Shown in pieces: positions 26,400 through 34,652 of a stretch of DNA of 34,769 nt. The notes under the pieces are model-generated. The model saw nothing but the letters and a program-made list of their open reading frames with translations, did no database searches and was not told where the DNA came from. Made by a program: the position numbers and the translations under genes. The number at the start of each line of letters is the position of its first letter. Within the stretch, counting starts at the first letter, position 1. The DNA is from Bacteroidales bacterium (GTDB lineage Bacteria > Bacteroidota > Bacteroidia > Bacteroidales > UBA6680), in assembly GCA_016926405.1 (NCBI GenBank), contig JAFGOQ010000135.1, positions 1 through 34,769 of the forward strand, written 5' to 3'.

Positions 26400-26960
26400 T
26401 TATTTCTTAGCTACTTTAGGCGCAATAAAGATAGTCATTCGTTTACCCTCTAATTTAGGTAAACTCTCTACTTTGCCAAGTTCTTCTAACTCCTGAGCAA
26501 ATTTCAGAAGTAGAATTTCTCCTTTTTCTTTAAAAAGTATTGTACGACCTTTAAAGAAAACAAACGCCTTTACTTTAGCTCCTTCTTCAAGGAATTTCTT
26601 GGCGTGATTAAGCTTAAAATTAAAGTCGTGCTCGTCTGTATTCGGTCCAAATCTAATCTCTTTAAGAACAACTTTCGAAGCTTTCGCTTTAAGCTCTTTT
26701 TGCTTCTTTTTTTGTTGATATAGAAATTTCTGGTAGTCAGTAATCCTACATACAGGCGGATTAGCGTTTGGAGAAATCTCAACAAGGTCAAGATTAAGAT
26801 TGTCTGCCATTCTTAATGCTTCTTCAATTGAAAAAACGCCTGCTTCCTCAACCTCCTCTCCAACGATACGTACCATTGGTGATTTTATTTCTCTATTTGT
26901 CTTGTGAAGCGCAACCTTTTCCTGCATTGGTCTGCGTCCTCTAAAATTTGGTCCAGCTAT
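26400..26960 (-). CDS. infC: Translation initiation factor IF-3, probable AUA start
   Basis: IF-3 checks the start codon and tRNA in the 30S initiation complex. The N-domain has [17 protein letters not shown] and [20 protein letters not shown]. The C-domain has [21 protein letters not shown] and ends FIAPKVAKK. The first ATG is at 26927, but I extend to ATA at 26960. A perfect AGGAGG (plus-strand 26969-26974) lies 8 nt before this ATA, the frame is open to it, and an in-frame stop overlaps the AGGAGG. The added [10 protein letters not shown] resembles the Arg-rich start of other Bacteroidota IF-3. This gives 186 residues. A rare start codon on infC lets IF-3 limit its own synthesis in E. coli (AUU). 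It follows thrS by 54 nt. Confidence 0.9.
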   Translation of the reverse strand: MAGPNFRGRRPMQEKVALHKTNREIKSPMVRIVGEEVEEAGVFSIEEALRMADNLNLDLVEISPNANPPVCRITDYQKFLYQQKKKQKELKAKASKVVLKEIRFGPNTDEHDFNFKLNHAKKFLEEGAKVKAFVFFKGRTILFKEKGEILLLKFAQELEELGKVESLPKLEGKRMTIFIAPKVAKK

Positions 26961-26974
26961 GACTAAGTCCTCCT
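26958..26974 (-). promoter_or_regulatory. Strong Shine-Dalgarno and AUA start codon of infC
   Basis: AGGAGG, an 8-nt spacer, and ATA are read on the minus strand. The rest of the window shows few Shine-Dalgarno sequences, which makes this one stand out. It is 41 nt from the first in-frame ATG, too far to serve it. Confidence 0.75.
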
Positions 26975-27014
26975 AAAATTTGTTAAACTATTTTTTTTAA
27001 TTGGTGCAAAGATA

Positions 27015-28964
27015 TTAATTTTCTTTTACTTCAATCAATTTTTTCACTTCTTCTTGAATATGCGAGGCAAACTCACCAATTGACATTGTTCCTTTATCAC
27101 CATCTCCCTGCTTACGAACAGATACCGATTGAGAGTTTTCTTCTTGCTCGCCAACAATTAAGAGGTAAGGAATTTTCATTAATTCATTGTCTCTAATCTT
27201 TTTGCCAATTTTTTCGTTACGGCTATCAACAATAACTCTTACGTCTTCTTTCGATAACATATCGGCTACTTTATTTGCGTAGTCGTTATATTTTTCGCTG
27301 ATAGGTAGAATTACTGCTTGATCCGGATTTAACCACAATGGGAATTTACCTGCAGTGTGCTCAATTAATACCGCAACAAAACGCTCCATTGAACCAAAAG
27401 GTGCACGGTGAATCATAATAGGACGGTGTTTTTGATCGTCGCTACCAACATATTCTAATTCAAAACGCTCTGGCAAGTTATAGTCAACTTGGATTGTACC
27501 TAGCTGCCACGATCTTCCTAAAGCATCTTTAACCATGAAGTCGAGCTTAGGACCATAGAATGCAGCTTCGCCATATTCTACAACTGTTTCTAAACCTTTT
27601 TCGCTTGTTGCTTCAATAATTGCATTTTCGGCTTTCTCCCAATTTTCATCAGAACCGATATATTTTTCTCTGTTTACCTGATCGCGTAAAGAGATCTGTG
27701 TAACAAAGTTTTCGAAATTTAATGTCTTAAATATGTAAAGAACAATATCTATTACTTTCTTAAACTCATCTTTTAGCTGATCGGGACGACAGAAAATGTG
27801 CGCGTCATCTTGAGTAAATCCACGAACCCTTGTTAAACCATGAAGCTCGCCACTTTGCTCGTAACGATAAACAGTACCAAACTCAGCATATCTAACAGGT
27901 AGATCTTTATAAGATTTTGGTCTTGCTTTAAAAATCTCGCAGTGGTGAGGACAGTTCATCGGTTTCAATAAAAACTCTTCGCCTTCGGCAGGAGTATTTA
28001 TTGGCTGGAACGAGTCGGCACCATATTTAGCATAGTGGCCAGATGTTACATACAGTTCTTTATTTCCAATATGAGGAGTGATTACTGGTAGGTAACCATG
28101 TTCTTTCTGAACTCTTTTTAAGAAATTCTCTAAACGTTCACGTAACATTGCTCCTTTAGGTAACCAAAGAGGTAAACCTTGTCCAACACGTTGCGAGAAT
28201 GTGAAAAGATCAAGCTCTTTACCAATTTTACGGTGATCGCGCTTTTTAGCCTCTTCCAAAAGAATCATATGCTCTTCAAGCATCTTTTGCTTAGGGAAAG
28301 ATATTCCGTAAATACGAGTAAGCTGCTTGTTTTTCTCGTTTCCACGCCAGTACGCACCAGCAATACTTAAAAGCTTAACAGCTTTAATGTAGCCTGTGTT
28401 TGGTAAGTGTGGTCCACGACAAAGATCGGTGAAATTACCTTGTTTATATAGTGTAATAGTTCCGTCCTCAAGATCGCTTATAAGCTCGGTTTTATATTGA
28501 TCGCCTTTGTTCTCGAAATAGTTAAGAGCTTCAGCTTTTGTGATATCTTCTCTTGTATAACTGTTTTTTAGACGAGCAAGCTCAATCATTTTCTTCTCTA
28601 TTGCAGGAAGATCTTTATCGGTAACAGTTGTTCCTTCTGGCATGTCAAGATCGTAGTAAAAACCACTCTCGATACTTGGTCCAATAGCAAGTTTAACACC
28701 AGGGTAAATAGCTTCTATAGCTTCTGCCATAAGGTGGGCAGACGAATGCCAAAAAGCATGCTTACCTTCTTTGTCATCCCAAGTGTGAAGTTTGATGCTA
28801 GAGTCGGTGGTAATCGTTCGCGTTAAGTCTTGGATATCGCCATTTACGGTGATAGACAAAACCTCTTTAGCTAGATTATTACTGATGCTCTTAGCAATCT
28901 CAATTCCAGTTATTCCCGAGTCATACTCTCTGACACTATTGTCAGGAAAGGTAATTTTAATCAT
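27015..28964 (-). CDS. thrS: Threonyl-tRNA synthetase
   Basis: This 649-residue class II synthetase charges tRNA-Thr. The TGS domain (1 to about 62) begins [14 protein letters not shown]. The editing domain has [11 protein letters not shown]. The catalytic core has zinc ligands in [20 protein letters not shown] and [15 protein letters not shown]. The anticodon-binding domain ends the protein. ATG 28964 is chosen over the in-frame ATG at 29018 (18 residues longer). A -7 element at 28997-29004 puts the transcription start near 28990, downstream of 29018, and MIKITFPD is the usual family start. A start at 28976 is also possible. It is the first gene of the thrS-infC-rpmI-rplT operon. Confidence 0.97.
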   Translation of the reverse strand: MIKITFPDNSVREYDSGITGIEIAKSISNNLAKEVLSITVNGDIQDLTRTITTDSSIKLHTWDDKEGKHAFWHSSAHLMAEAIEAIYPGVKLAIGPSIESGFYYDLDMPEGTTVTDKDLPAIEKKMIELARLKNSYTREDITKAEALNYFENKGDQYKTELISDLEDGTITLYKQGNFTDLCRGPHLPNTGYIKAVKLLSIAGAYWRGNEKNKQLTRIYGISFPKQKMLEEHMILLEEAKKRDHRKIGKELDLFTFSQRVGQGLPLWLPKGAMLRERLENFLKRVQKEHGYLPVITPHIGNKELYVTSGHYAKYGADSFQPINTPAEGEEFLLKPMNCPHHCEIFKARPKSYKDLPVRYAEFGTVYRYEQSGELHGLTRVRGFTQDDAHIFCRPDQLKDEFKKVIDIVLYIFKTLNFENFVTQISLRDQVNREKYIGSDENWEKAENAIIEATSEKGLETVVEYGEAAFYGPKLDFMVKDALGRSWQLGTIQVDYNLPERFELEYVGSDDQKHRPIMIHRAPFGSMERFVAVLIEHTAGKFPLWLNPDQAVILPISEKYNDYANKVADMLSKEDVRVIVDSRNEKIGKKIRDNELMKIPYLLIVGEQEENSQSVSVRKQGDGDKGTMSIGEFASHIQEEVKKLIEVKEN

Positions 28965-28996
28965 ACTGTTTAACATTTGTTTATAATACAGAACTG

Positions 28997-29004
28997 CAAA
29001 TATA
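28997..29004 (-). promoter_or_regulatory. -7 promoter element of the thrS operon
   Basis: The minus strand reads TATATTTG, an exact TAnnTTTG match, 33 nt upstream of the chosen thrS start. It rules out the longer thrS reading if used. No clear -33 was noted. Confidence 0.6.
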
Positions 29005-29193
29005 CTACTTATTATCAAAATTAGTTCTATAACTATTGCCCTCTTTGTTTAGTTATTTTCTATTAATTGTAAATTTTGGTCATTAATCAATATAATTGTT
29101 ATTATTTATACTCATTGAGTAATTGAAAAATTGATAATGCTAATTTTACAGACTTATAGTTACGAATTATCATAAAGACTAATATATAATACA

Positions 29194-31365
29194 ATGAGAA
29201 AAATTTCTTTGTTTTTAGCCATTTGCTTCTTTACAATAGCTGCATTTGGTCAGGAATATAAAAAGATTACTCTAGAAGATGAGCACGTTAAAGGAACTTT
29301 TAGAGCTAAATCTGTTTATGGTGTAGAGTCCATGAATAACGGTGTTAATTACACAACATCGTCGGGTAGTAATACTATAACAATGTTTGAGTATGCTACA
29401 GGTGAAAAAGTTGCCGATGTTTTAACTAAAGATGATTTGTTGAGCGCTAATATTAAATCGTTTGCAGATTACTCTTTTTCCGACGACGAGTCGAAAGTTC
29501 TTCTTACTACAAACAAGAATTATATCTATCGTCACTCGTTTACTGCCGATTATTATATTTTCGATAGAAAAACTAAAACATTTACTGCAGTTAGTAAAAA
29601 TGGTGCTCAGCAAAGTGCTACTTTTTCGCCAGATGGTTCAAAAGTGGCTTTTGTTCGCGATAACAATCTATTTATTACTGATATTACTTCATCTACCGAA
29701 GAGCAAATTACTACCGATGGTAAGTTTAATTACATTATAAATGGTGCTTGCGACTGGGTTTACGAAGAGGAGTTTGGATTTGCTGTTGCCTTTAAGTGGT
29801 CGCCCGATGGTAAATATTTGGCTTATTATAAGTTTGATGAAAGCCGCGTTAAAGAATTCGATATGATGGAGTATAAAAACAAACTCTATCCACAACCTTA
29901 TACTTATAAATATCCTAAAGCGGGCGAGACTAATTCTATTGTCTCAATTCATACATTTAATCTTGCTACAAAAGAAACAAAAACAATGAATGTAGGGGAG
30001 GAGACTAATCAGTATATCTCGCGTATTAAGTGGACACAGCAATCAGATAAGCTTAGTATGATTCGTCAGAATAGATTGCAAAACAAACTAGAGATTATGG
30101 TTGCCGATGCTGCTTCTGGTGAATCTAAGGTTATTTATACAGAGACAAACAGTCGCTATATTGGAGAGGTTAACGATAATTATGTTACTTTTTTGCCTGG
30201 TAACAACCTTTTTATTATCACTGCTGAGTTAGATGGATGGCGTCATATTCATTTGTTCAATATGAAAGGCGAAAAAGTTCGTCAGTTAACAAAAGGGAAT
30301 TGGGATGTAACTAAGTTTTTAGGTTACGATGCAAAGTCAAAGCGACTGTTTTACGAATGTGCTCGTACTTCGCCAATGACTCGTGATGTTTATTCTGTAG
30401 GTATTAATGGTAAAAAAGAGATTAAACTAACACAAAAGAGAGGTTATAACAGGGTTGCTTTTAGTAAAGGTTTTAAATATTTTATAAACTTCCATTCAAC
30501 ATTAAATACTCCAAACTATGTTACCATGCATAATGCAAAGGGTAAACAGTTACGAGTTTTAGAAGATAATAAAGAGCTTGTTGAGAAGTTAAAAACATAC
30601 CCACAGCTTAATCGTGAGTTTTTTACTTTCACTACTTCCGAAGGTGTTAGTCTTAATGGTTGGATGTTAAAGCCTCTTAATTTCGATGCTAATAAAAAGT
30701 ATCCTGTTTTGATGACTCAATATAGTGGGCCAAATTCGCAACAAGTTCTAGATAGGTTTGATTATAGCTGGTATCACTACTTGGCGCAAGAAGGTTATAT
30801 GGTTGTTTGTGTCGACCCACGCGGAACAGGTGCACGTGGCGAGGATTTTAGAAAGGTTACTTACGGACAGCTTGGTAAATACGAAACTATCGATCAGATT
30901 GAAGCTGCTAAATATTTAGGTTCGCTTGATTATGTTGATGCCAGCAGAATAGGTATATGGGGATGGAGTTTCGGTGGATTTATGTCGTCCTCTTGTTTAT
31001 TTAAGGGCGATGGTGTTTTTAAAATGGCTGTTGCTGTTGCTCCTGTTATTAACTGGCGTTATTACGACAGTGTGTATACCGAGCGTTTTATGGGCTTACC
31101 TCAAGATAATGCCTCGGGTTACGACGATAATTCGCCAATTAATTTGGTTGATAACTGGACAAAAGGAAAGTATCTATTAATTCATGGTATTGCCGACGAT
31201 AATGTTCATGTTCAAAACTCAATGGAGTTGATTACAAAACTTATTAACAGTAATAAACAATTCGAAATGCAGATGTATCCCGATAAAAACCACTTTATTA
31301 ATGGTGGAAAGACTCGTTTGCATTTGTATACTCGAATGACAGATTTTGTAAAAAGCAATCTTTAA
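29194..31365 (+). CDS. S9B dipeptidyl peptidase IV-like protease
   Basis: This 723-residue exported serine peptidase is like DPP-IV, which removes X-Pro or X-Ala dipeptides from peptide N-termini. A signal peptide (1-19, ends FGQ) leads to the periplasm. The N-terminal beta-propeller includes SDDESKVLLTTNKNYIYRHS. The DWVYEEEFG motif carries the acidic pair Glu192 and Glu193 that holds the substrate amino group in DPP-IV. The alpha/beta-hydrolase domain has the nucleophile Ser592 in GWSFGGFMSS, Asp668 in HGIADDNVHVQ and His700 in DKNHFI. All key residues are present and length is normal. It is probably a single gene; like the M3 lipoprotein, it suits peptide feeding. Confidence 0.95.
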   Translation: MRKISLFLAICFFTIAAFGQEYKKITLEDEHVKGTFRAKSVYGVESMNNGVNYTTSSGSNTITMFEYATGEKVADVLTKDDLLSANIKSFADYSFSDDESKVLLTTNKNYIYRHSFTADYYIFDRKTKTFTAVSKNGAQQSATFSPDGSKVAFVRDNNLFITDITSSTEEQITTDGKFNYIINGACDWVYEEEFGFAVAFKWSPDGKYLAYYKFDESRVKEFDMMEYKNKLYPQPYTYKYPKAGETNSIVSIHTFNLATKETKTMNVGEETNQYISRIKWTQQSDKLSMIRQNRLQNKLEIMVADAASGESKVIYTETNSRYIGEVNDNYVTFLPGNNLFIITAELDGWRHIHLFNMKGEKVRQLTKGNWDVTKFLGYDAKSKRLFYECARTSPMTRDVYSVGINGKKEIKLTQKRGYNRVAFSKGFKYFINFHSTLNTPNYVTMHNAKGKQLRVLEDNKELVEKLKTYPQLNREFFTFTTSEGVSLNGWMLKPLNFDANKKYPVLMTQYSGPNSQQVLDRFDYSWYHYLAQEGYMVVCVDPRGTGARGEDFRKVTYGQLGKYETIDQIEAAKYLGSLDYVDASRIGIWGWSFGGFMSSSCLFKGDGVFKMAVAVAPVINWRYYDSVYTERFMGLPQDNASGYDDNSPINLVDNWTKGKYLLIHGIADDNVHVQNSMELITKLINSNKQFEMQMYPDKNHFINGGKTRLHLYTRMTDFVKSNL

Positions 31366-31370
31366 AATAT

Positions 31371-31423
31371 TAAGAAGTGTGATATATGATTTTCTTTTGG
31401 TTCTGATTATATCACACTTCTTA
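31371..31423. repeat. 16-bp inverted repeat downstream of the DPP-IV gene
   Basis: A perfect 16-bp stem (31371-31386 with 31408-31423) has a 21-nt loop, starting 6 nt after the stop codon. No T run follows on the plus strand, so it is not a textbook terminator, but it may stabilise the transcript end or stop it weakly. Confidence 0.55.
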
Positions 31424-31447
31424 AATCTTATATTTAATACATTTTGT

Positions 31448-31455
31448 TATATTTG
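31448..31455 (+). promoter_or_regulatory. -7 promoter element of tRNA-Leu
   Basis: TATATTTG, an exact TAnnTTTG match, lies 12 nt before the first base of the mature tRNA, so transcription would start about 5 nt before the tRNA. Confidence 0.65.
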
Positions 31456-31466
31456 CTATCTGCTTT

Positions 31467-31550
31467 GCCCAGATGTTGAAATTGGTAGACAAGCCAGCTT
31501 GAGGGGCTGGTGCTCTTAAGGGTGTGCAAGTTCGAGTCTTGTTCTGGGCA
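31467..31550 (+). tRNA. tRNA-Leu, anticodon GAG
   Basis: This 84-nt tRNA has a 7-bp acceptor stem GCCCAGA/TCTGGGC and discriminator A. The anticodon stem CCAGC/GCTGG encloses the loop TTGAGGG, giving anticodon GAG, which reads CUC and CUU leucine codons. The variable arm is long, as in class II tRNAs, and the T loop is TTCGAGT. CCA is not encoded. It is a single-gene unit with its own -7 element and a terminator immediately after. Confidence 0.97.
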
Positions 31551-31553
31551 CAA

Positions 31554-31596
31554 ACAAACGTAGCTTAGGGATTTATCCCTGAGCTACGTTTGTTTT
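31554..31596 (+). terminator. Terminator of tRNA-Leu
   Basis: A 12-bp outer stem ACAAACGTAGCT/AGCTACGTTTGT (31554-31565 with 31582-31593) continues through a T-G pair into AGGG/CCCT. A short T run follows. It starts 3 nt after the tRNA end. Confidence 0.92.
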
Positions 31597-31597
31597 A

Positions 31598-31960
31598 TAG
31601 TATAAAAGTTAAGCAATATTTATGCATTGTAAGAGTTTTCTATCAATATTTTTGGATGATAATAGATATTGTTCATGTGCCAATAATTATTTTGGTTATG
31701 CCAATTAGCATTGTTCATTTTCCAATCAAGTTTTGAGGAGCCTTTTAAAGGATTTTGGCGTTTTTATGCAGTTTGGTTTTCTCTGCATTGTATTTTGTTT
31801 TATGCCAAGTATTTCTTCTAGGACAATATATTAGTAGACCTGTAGGTGGCAAATTATATTTAAACAAAACAATTGTAAAGCAGAGGTTATCAACAAATGT
31901 TATTTTTTATAGATTTGGCAACGTTTTAATAATCCTAAATTATTTTTTAATCTATTTTTT
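31598..31960. other. Gene-free stretch with three 21-bp-period repeats
   Basis: This 363-nt stretch between the tRNA terminator and the outer-membrane protein gene holds no credible gene. A 69-codon open frame (31755-31964) starts with TTG, overlaps the next gene start and lacks any family signal. The one structure seen is the CCAAT repeat at 31664-31726. No exact TAnnTTTG was found. Confidence 0.6.
31664..31726. repeat. Three-copy 21-bp repeat with CCAAT ends
   Basis: CCAAT occurs at 31680, 31701 and 31722, exactly 21 bp apart. Units one and three share ATTGTTCATNTNCCAAT (15 of 17 identical), and unit two is more diverged. A fourth, weaker unit may precede at 31643. Confidence 0.7.
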
Positions 31961-32650
31961 ATGAAAAGTAAAGTATTCTATTTTTTATTTATTATTGGCT
32001 GTTTTTCTTGTCTGCAGACTATTAAAGGTCAAATGATTATTGTTAAAGGAGGTCTTAATAATGATTTTGTTTCAAGAAGTTCTTATTTCGAAAATAGTGA
32101 TTTCTTGTTTAAGACTGGATTTCATTTAGGTGTAAGTGTTAATATTCCATTTAATGATAAATATTCTTTTGAACCTGGTCTTCTTTTTACTACAAAAGGA
32201 TATAAGGTTAATGATCGGATAATACAAAAGAATTCTTATGACGATCCTGGAAGAGTTATTGAATTTATTATGTACTCTGATTTGTTCTATTTAGATATAC
32301 CTATATTATTTAAGCGGTCGTGGAACGTAAATGAAAATATGAAACTATTTGGAGCTGTTGGCCCTTATGTTGGTATAGGCTTATTTGGTAGAAATGGAAT
32401 TGAAAATACAAATAGTGATGAATATCCAGTATCAGGTTGTAGTGATTGGGGTAGCAATTTGTATATGTCAAGTATAGATGCTGGAGTTTCAATAGTGACA
32501 GGAGTCTCAATTAAAAGATGTTCTATACAACTGTCATATCAAAATGGTTTTTCCAATATAAATATGGTAAGTGGCGAAAATTATTCCGATATAAAAGCTA
32601 AAAGTAGGTCTGTTCATTTATCGTTTGGTTACACTTTAGGAAAGAAATAA
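31961..32650 (+). CDS. Outer-membrane beta-barrel protein (PorT-like)
   Basis: This 229-residue protein has a signal peptide (1-23, ending KGQ), then alternating hydrophobic strands typical of an eight-strand outer-membrane barrel. Examples are GFHLGVSVNIPFNDKYSFEP, LFGAVGPYVGIGLFG and SVHLSFGYTLGKK. The last ends in an aromatic-containing strand of the type recognised by the assembly machinery. This matches the porin-family/PorT-like barrel proteins of Bacteroidota. Function is unknown. The channel gene starts 30 nt downstream, so the two may share a transcript. An upstream gene-free stretch contains the 21-bp repeats. Confidence 0.8.
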   Translation: MKSKVFYFLFIIGCFSCLQTIKGQMIIVKGGLNNDFVSRSSYFENSDFLFKTGFHLGVSVNIPFNDKYSFEPGLLFTTKGYKVNDRIIQKNSYDDPGRVIEFIMYSDLFYLDIPILFKRSWNVNENMKLFGAVGPYVGIGLFGRNGIENTNSDEYPVSGCSDWGSNLYMSSIDAGVSIVTGVSIKRCSIQLSYQNGFSNINMVSGENYSDIKAKSRSVHLSFGYTLGKK

Positions 32651-32680
32651 TATTGTGTAATTTCTAAATGTAAAAATCTA

Positions 32681-33472
32681 ATGATTAAGCAAAAGGCTTT
32701 TAGATTAGTAGAAAAAGGAGCGCATGGGTCAATAATAAATGCATATTTTGATTATGCTATAATGATTTTGATTATGCTGAATTTATTGGCAATTGTTCTT
32801 GAAACAATTACTGATATTCATGCTTCTTTAAGAGACTTTTTGAGAGTGTTTGAAGTGTTTTCTGTAGTAGTATTTTCTTTTGAATATATTATTAGAATTT
32901 ATGTTTCAGATTTAACGCATCCTTCTAGTAGTAGAGTTAAATCTGCAATGAAGTTTGTCTTTTCTTTTTATGGTTTAATTGATCTTTTGTCTATAACTCC
33001 TTTTTATTTACCATTTGTAATTAAAATAGATCTTAGGTTTTTAAGAGCTATGAGACTTTTAAGGTTTATTAGAATATTAAAAATTAACAGATATAATAGC
33101 TCTCTTAATCTAATTTGGAGTGTTATTAAAGATAAGAAACCTGAATTAGCTATTACTGGATTTGTTACTTTTTTAGTACTGTTAATAGCCTCTTATCTTA
33201 TGTATTATATTGAGGGCGAAGCGCAGCCTGATAAATTTCCTAATGTGATTGCAAGTTTTTGGTGGGCTGTAGCTACATTAACTACTGTCGGATATGGCGA
33301 TGTTTATCCTATAACTGCATTGGGTAAGTTTGTTAGTGGTTTAATTGCTATTTTGGGAATAGGGTTAGTGGCTTTGCCAACAGCATTGGTTAGTGCAGGT
33401 TTTATGGATAAGATTAAAAATAGTAACAAAGACTCTATAAAATGTCCTCATTGTGGTAAGAATATAGATTAG
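32681..33472 (+). CDS. Voltage-gated-type potassium channel
   Basis: This 263-residue six-span channel of the Kv superfamily has a charged S4 segment (LRFLRAMRLLRFIRILKINRY). The pore helix precedes the selectivity filter TLTTVGYGDVYP, with Thr202-Val-Gly-Tyr-Gly206. S6 (GLIAILGIGLVALPTALVSAGF) closes the pore. The cytoplasmic tail is short and ends KCPHCGKNID, with a single CxxC knuckle that resembles half a zinc ribbon. Tetramerisation could bring four such knuckles together. No nucleotide-binding domain or RCK domain is present. It probably carries K+ and shapes membrane potential. The gene lies 30 nt after the barrel gene and 36 nt before the VOC gene. Confidence 0.93.
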   Translation: MIKQKAFRLVEKGAHGSIINAYFDYAIMILIMLNLLAIVLETITDIHASLRDFLRVFEVFSVVVFSFEYIIRIYVSDLTHPSSSRVKSAMKFVFSFYGLIDLLSITPFYLPFVIKIDLRFLRAMRLLRFIRILKINRYNSSLNLIWSVIKDKKPELAITGFVTFLVLLIASYLMYYIEGEAQPDKFPNVIASFWWAVATLTTVGYGDVYPITALGKFVSGLIAILGIGLVALPTALVSAGFMDKIKNSNKDSIKCPHCGKNID

Positions 33473-33508
33473 TGTTGAAGTGTATTATAGTTGATAAAAA
33501 ATAGAAAT

Positions 33509-33970
33509 ATGAAATTCATCTGCCCCTTAATAACTGTATCCGATATTAATCGTTCGCGCAAGTTTTATGTCGATTTGTTAAATCAGAAAGTGAAATATGA
33601 CTATGGCCAAAATGTAACCTTCGAAGGCGATTTTGCTATTCATTTACAATCGCATTTTAAAGATCTTATAGACGGCAAAGAGATTAAAACGGGAGGAAAT
33701 AACTTCGAACTATATTTCGAAAACGATAATGTTGAGCAAATTGTCGATAGTCTTAAGGCAAACAATGTTTGTTTTGTTCATCCTCTTAGAGAGCAGCCTT
33801 GGCGACAGAGGGTAGTTAGGTTTTACGATCCCGACAATAATATTATTGAAATTGGAGAGTCAATGGAGCATTTATGTCTTAGGCTTTCTGACGAAAATTT
33901 GTCGATAGAAGAAATTTCGGTAGTAACAGGTCTTTCTTCGGGTTTTATTATTGAATCACTTAAAAAATAA
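33509..33970 (+). CDS. VOC-family (glyoxalase/bleomycin resistance-like) protein
   Basis: This 153-residue protein starts MKFICPLITVSDINRSRKFYVDLL, the common beginning of VOC domains. It has FYDPDNNIIEIGESMEHLC, where Glu of the last strand is a usual metal ligand. The first candidate His is HLQSHFKD in the middle strand. After the VOC fold, about 35 residues (LSIEEISVVTGLSSGFIIESLKK) look like a small helix-turn-helix-type hairpin. Substrate is unknown. ATG 33509 is preferred to a TTG six codons earlier. The GNAT gene follows after 26 nt, suggesting a two-gene unit, with the channel gene 36 nt upstream. Confidence 0.85.
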   Translation: MKFICPLITVSDINRSRKFYVDLLNQKVKYDYGQNVTFEGDFAIHLQSHFKDLIDGKEIKTGGNNFELYFENDNVEQIVDSLKANNVCFVHPLREQPWRQRVVRFYDPDNNIIEIGESMEHLCLRLSDENLSIEEISVVTGLSSGFIIESLKK

Positions 33971-33996
33971 AGAAACATATTTTGTGCTAAGCAAAA

Positions 33997-34542
33997 ATGG
34001 AACATATTTTAGAAATTAAAACCGAGCGTTTGTTAATTAGGCCTGTTATAGCCAACGATGCTTACGAAATATACGATTACCGATCGGACGTTACAACCAA
34101 TAAATATCAGGGGTGGATTCCTAATTCAATCGACCAAGTACACTACTTTGTTAATAATACAGCCTCGCAAATAAATACTTTTGGCACTTGGTTTATGTTT
34201 GTAATTGTTGATAAAGAGACAGATCATGTTATTGGTGATGTTGGAGTATGTTTTTTAGATGTAGAGAGTCTCCAGGCTAAAATAGGTTATACTTTGTGTA
34301 AATATTATCAAGGTGTTGGATTAGCCACCGAAGCTGTTTCAGCTGTTATCGATTTTCTTTTTAAGAAATTAAAAAAGCGCAGACTTATATGTACTATCGA
34401 TCCGAAAAATAAAAAATCGATTAGATTAGTTCAGCGACTGGGTTTTAAACTAGAGGAGAACTGTACCGAAAAATTGCTTGTTGACGAGGATTGGCCAGAC
34501 GATTTAGTTTATACTCTTGTTAAGAGAGAGTGGGTGTATTAA
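33997..34542 (+). CDS. GNAT family N-acetyltransferase (RimJ/RimL-like)
   Basis: This 181-residue protein begins EIKTERLLIRPVIANDAYEIYDY, the usual start of RimJ/RimL-type GNAT enzymes. The acetyl-CoA pyrophosphate loop is at about YYQGVGLATEAVSAVIDF (Q-x-x-G-x-A form). The later segment RRLICTIDPKNKKSIRLVQRLGFK is the typical motif B. Acceptor could be a protein N-terminus, a small amine or an antibiotic; the sequence does not tell. It is cytoplasmic. No terminator was seen after the stop. Confidence 0.9.
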   Translation: MEHILEIKTERLLIRPVIANDAYEIYDYRSDVTTNKYQGWIPNSIDQVHYFVNNTASQINTFGTWFMFVIVDKETDHVIGDVGVCFLDVESLQAKIGYTLCKYYQGVGLATEAVSAVIDFLFKKLKKRRLICTIDPKNKKSIRLVQRLGFKLEENCTEKLLVDEDWPDDLVYTLVKREWVY

Positions 34543-34644
34543 ACAACAGGGTGTAATAAGTAGACTCCTATTTTTATATACTGGTATTTTTAAATGTCTT
34601 TGGGTATAAACATTATAATTATAAGCTTGTTTAAATGTTGATTT

Positions 34645-34652
34645 TAAATTTG
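34645..34652 (+). promoter_or_regulatory. Possible -7 element near the right edge
   Basis: TAAATTTG matches TAnnTTTG. It lies about 95 nt before an ATG at 34748 whose frame stays open to the window end (7 codons). The gene, if any, is outside the window, so this call is weak. The rest of 34543-34769 is AT-rich and shows nothing else. Confidence 0.3.

Noticed and set aside
31755-31964. 69-codon plus-strand frame before the barrel protein
   Set aside because: TTG start, overlap with the next start codon, AT-driven hydrophobic composition and no recognisable feature.
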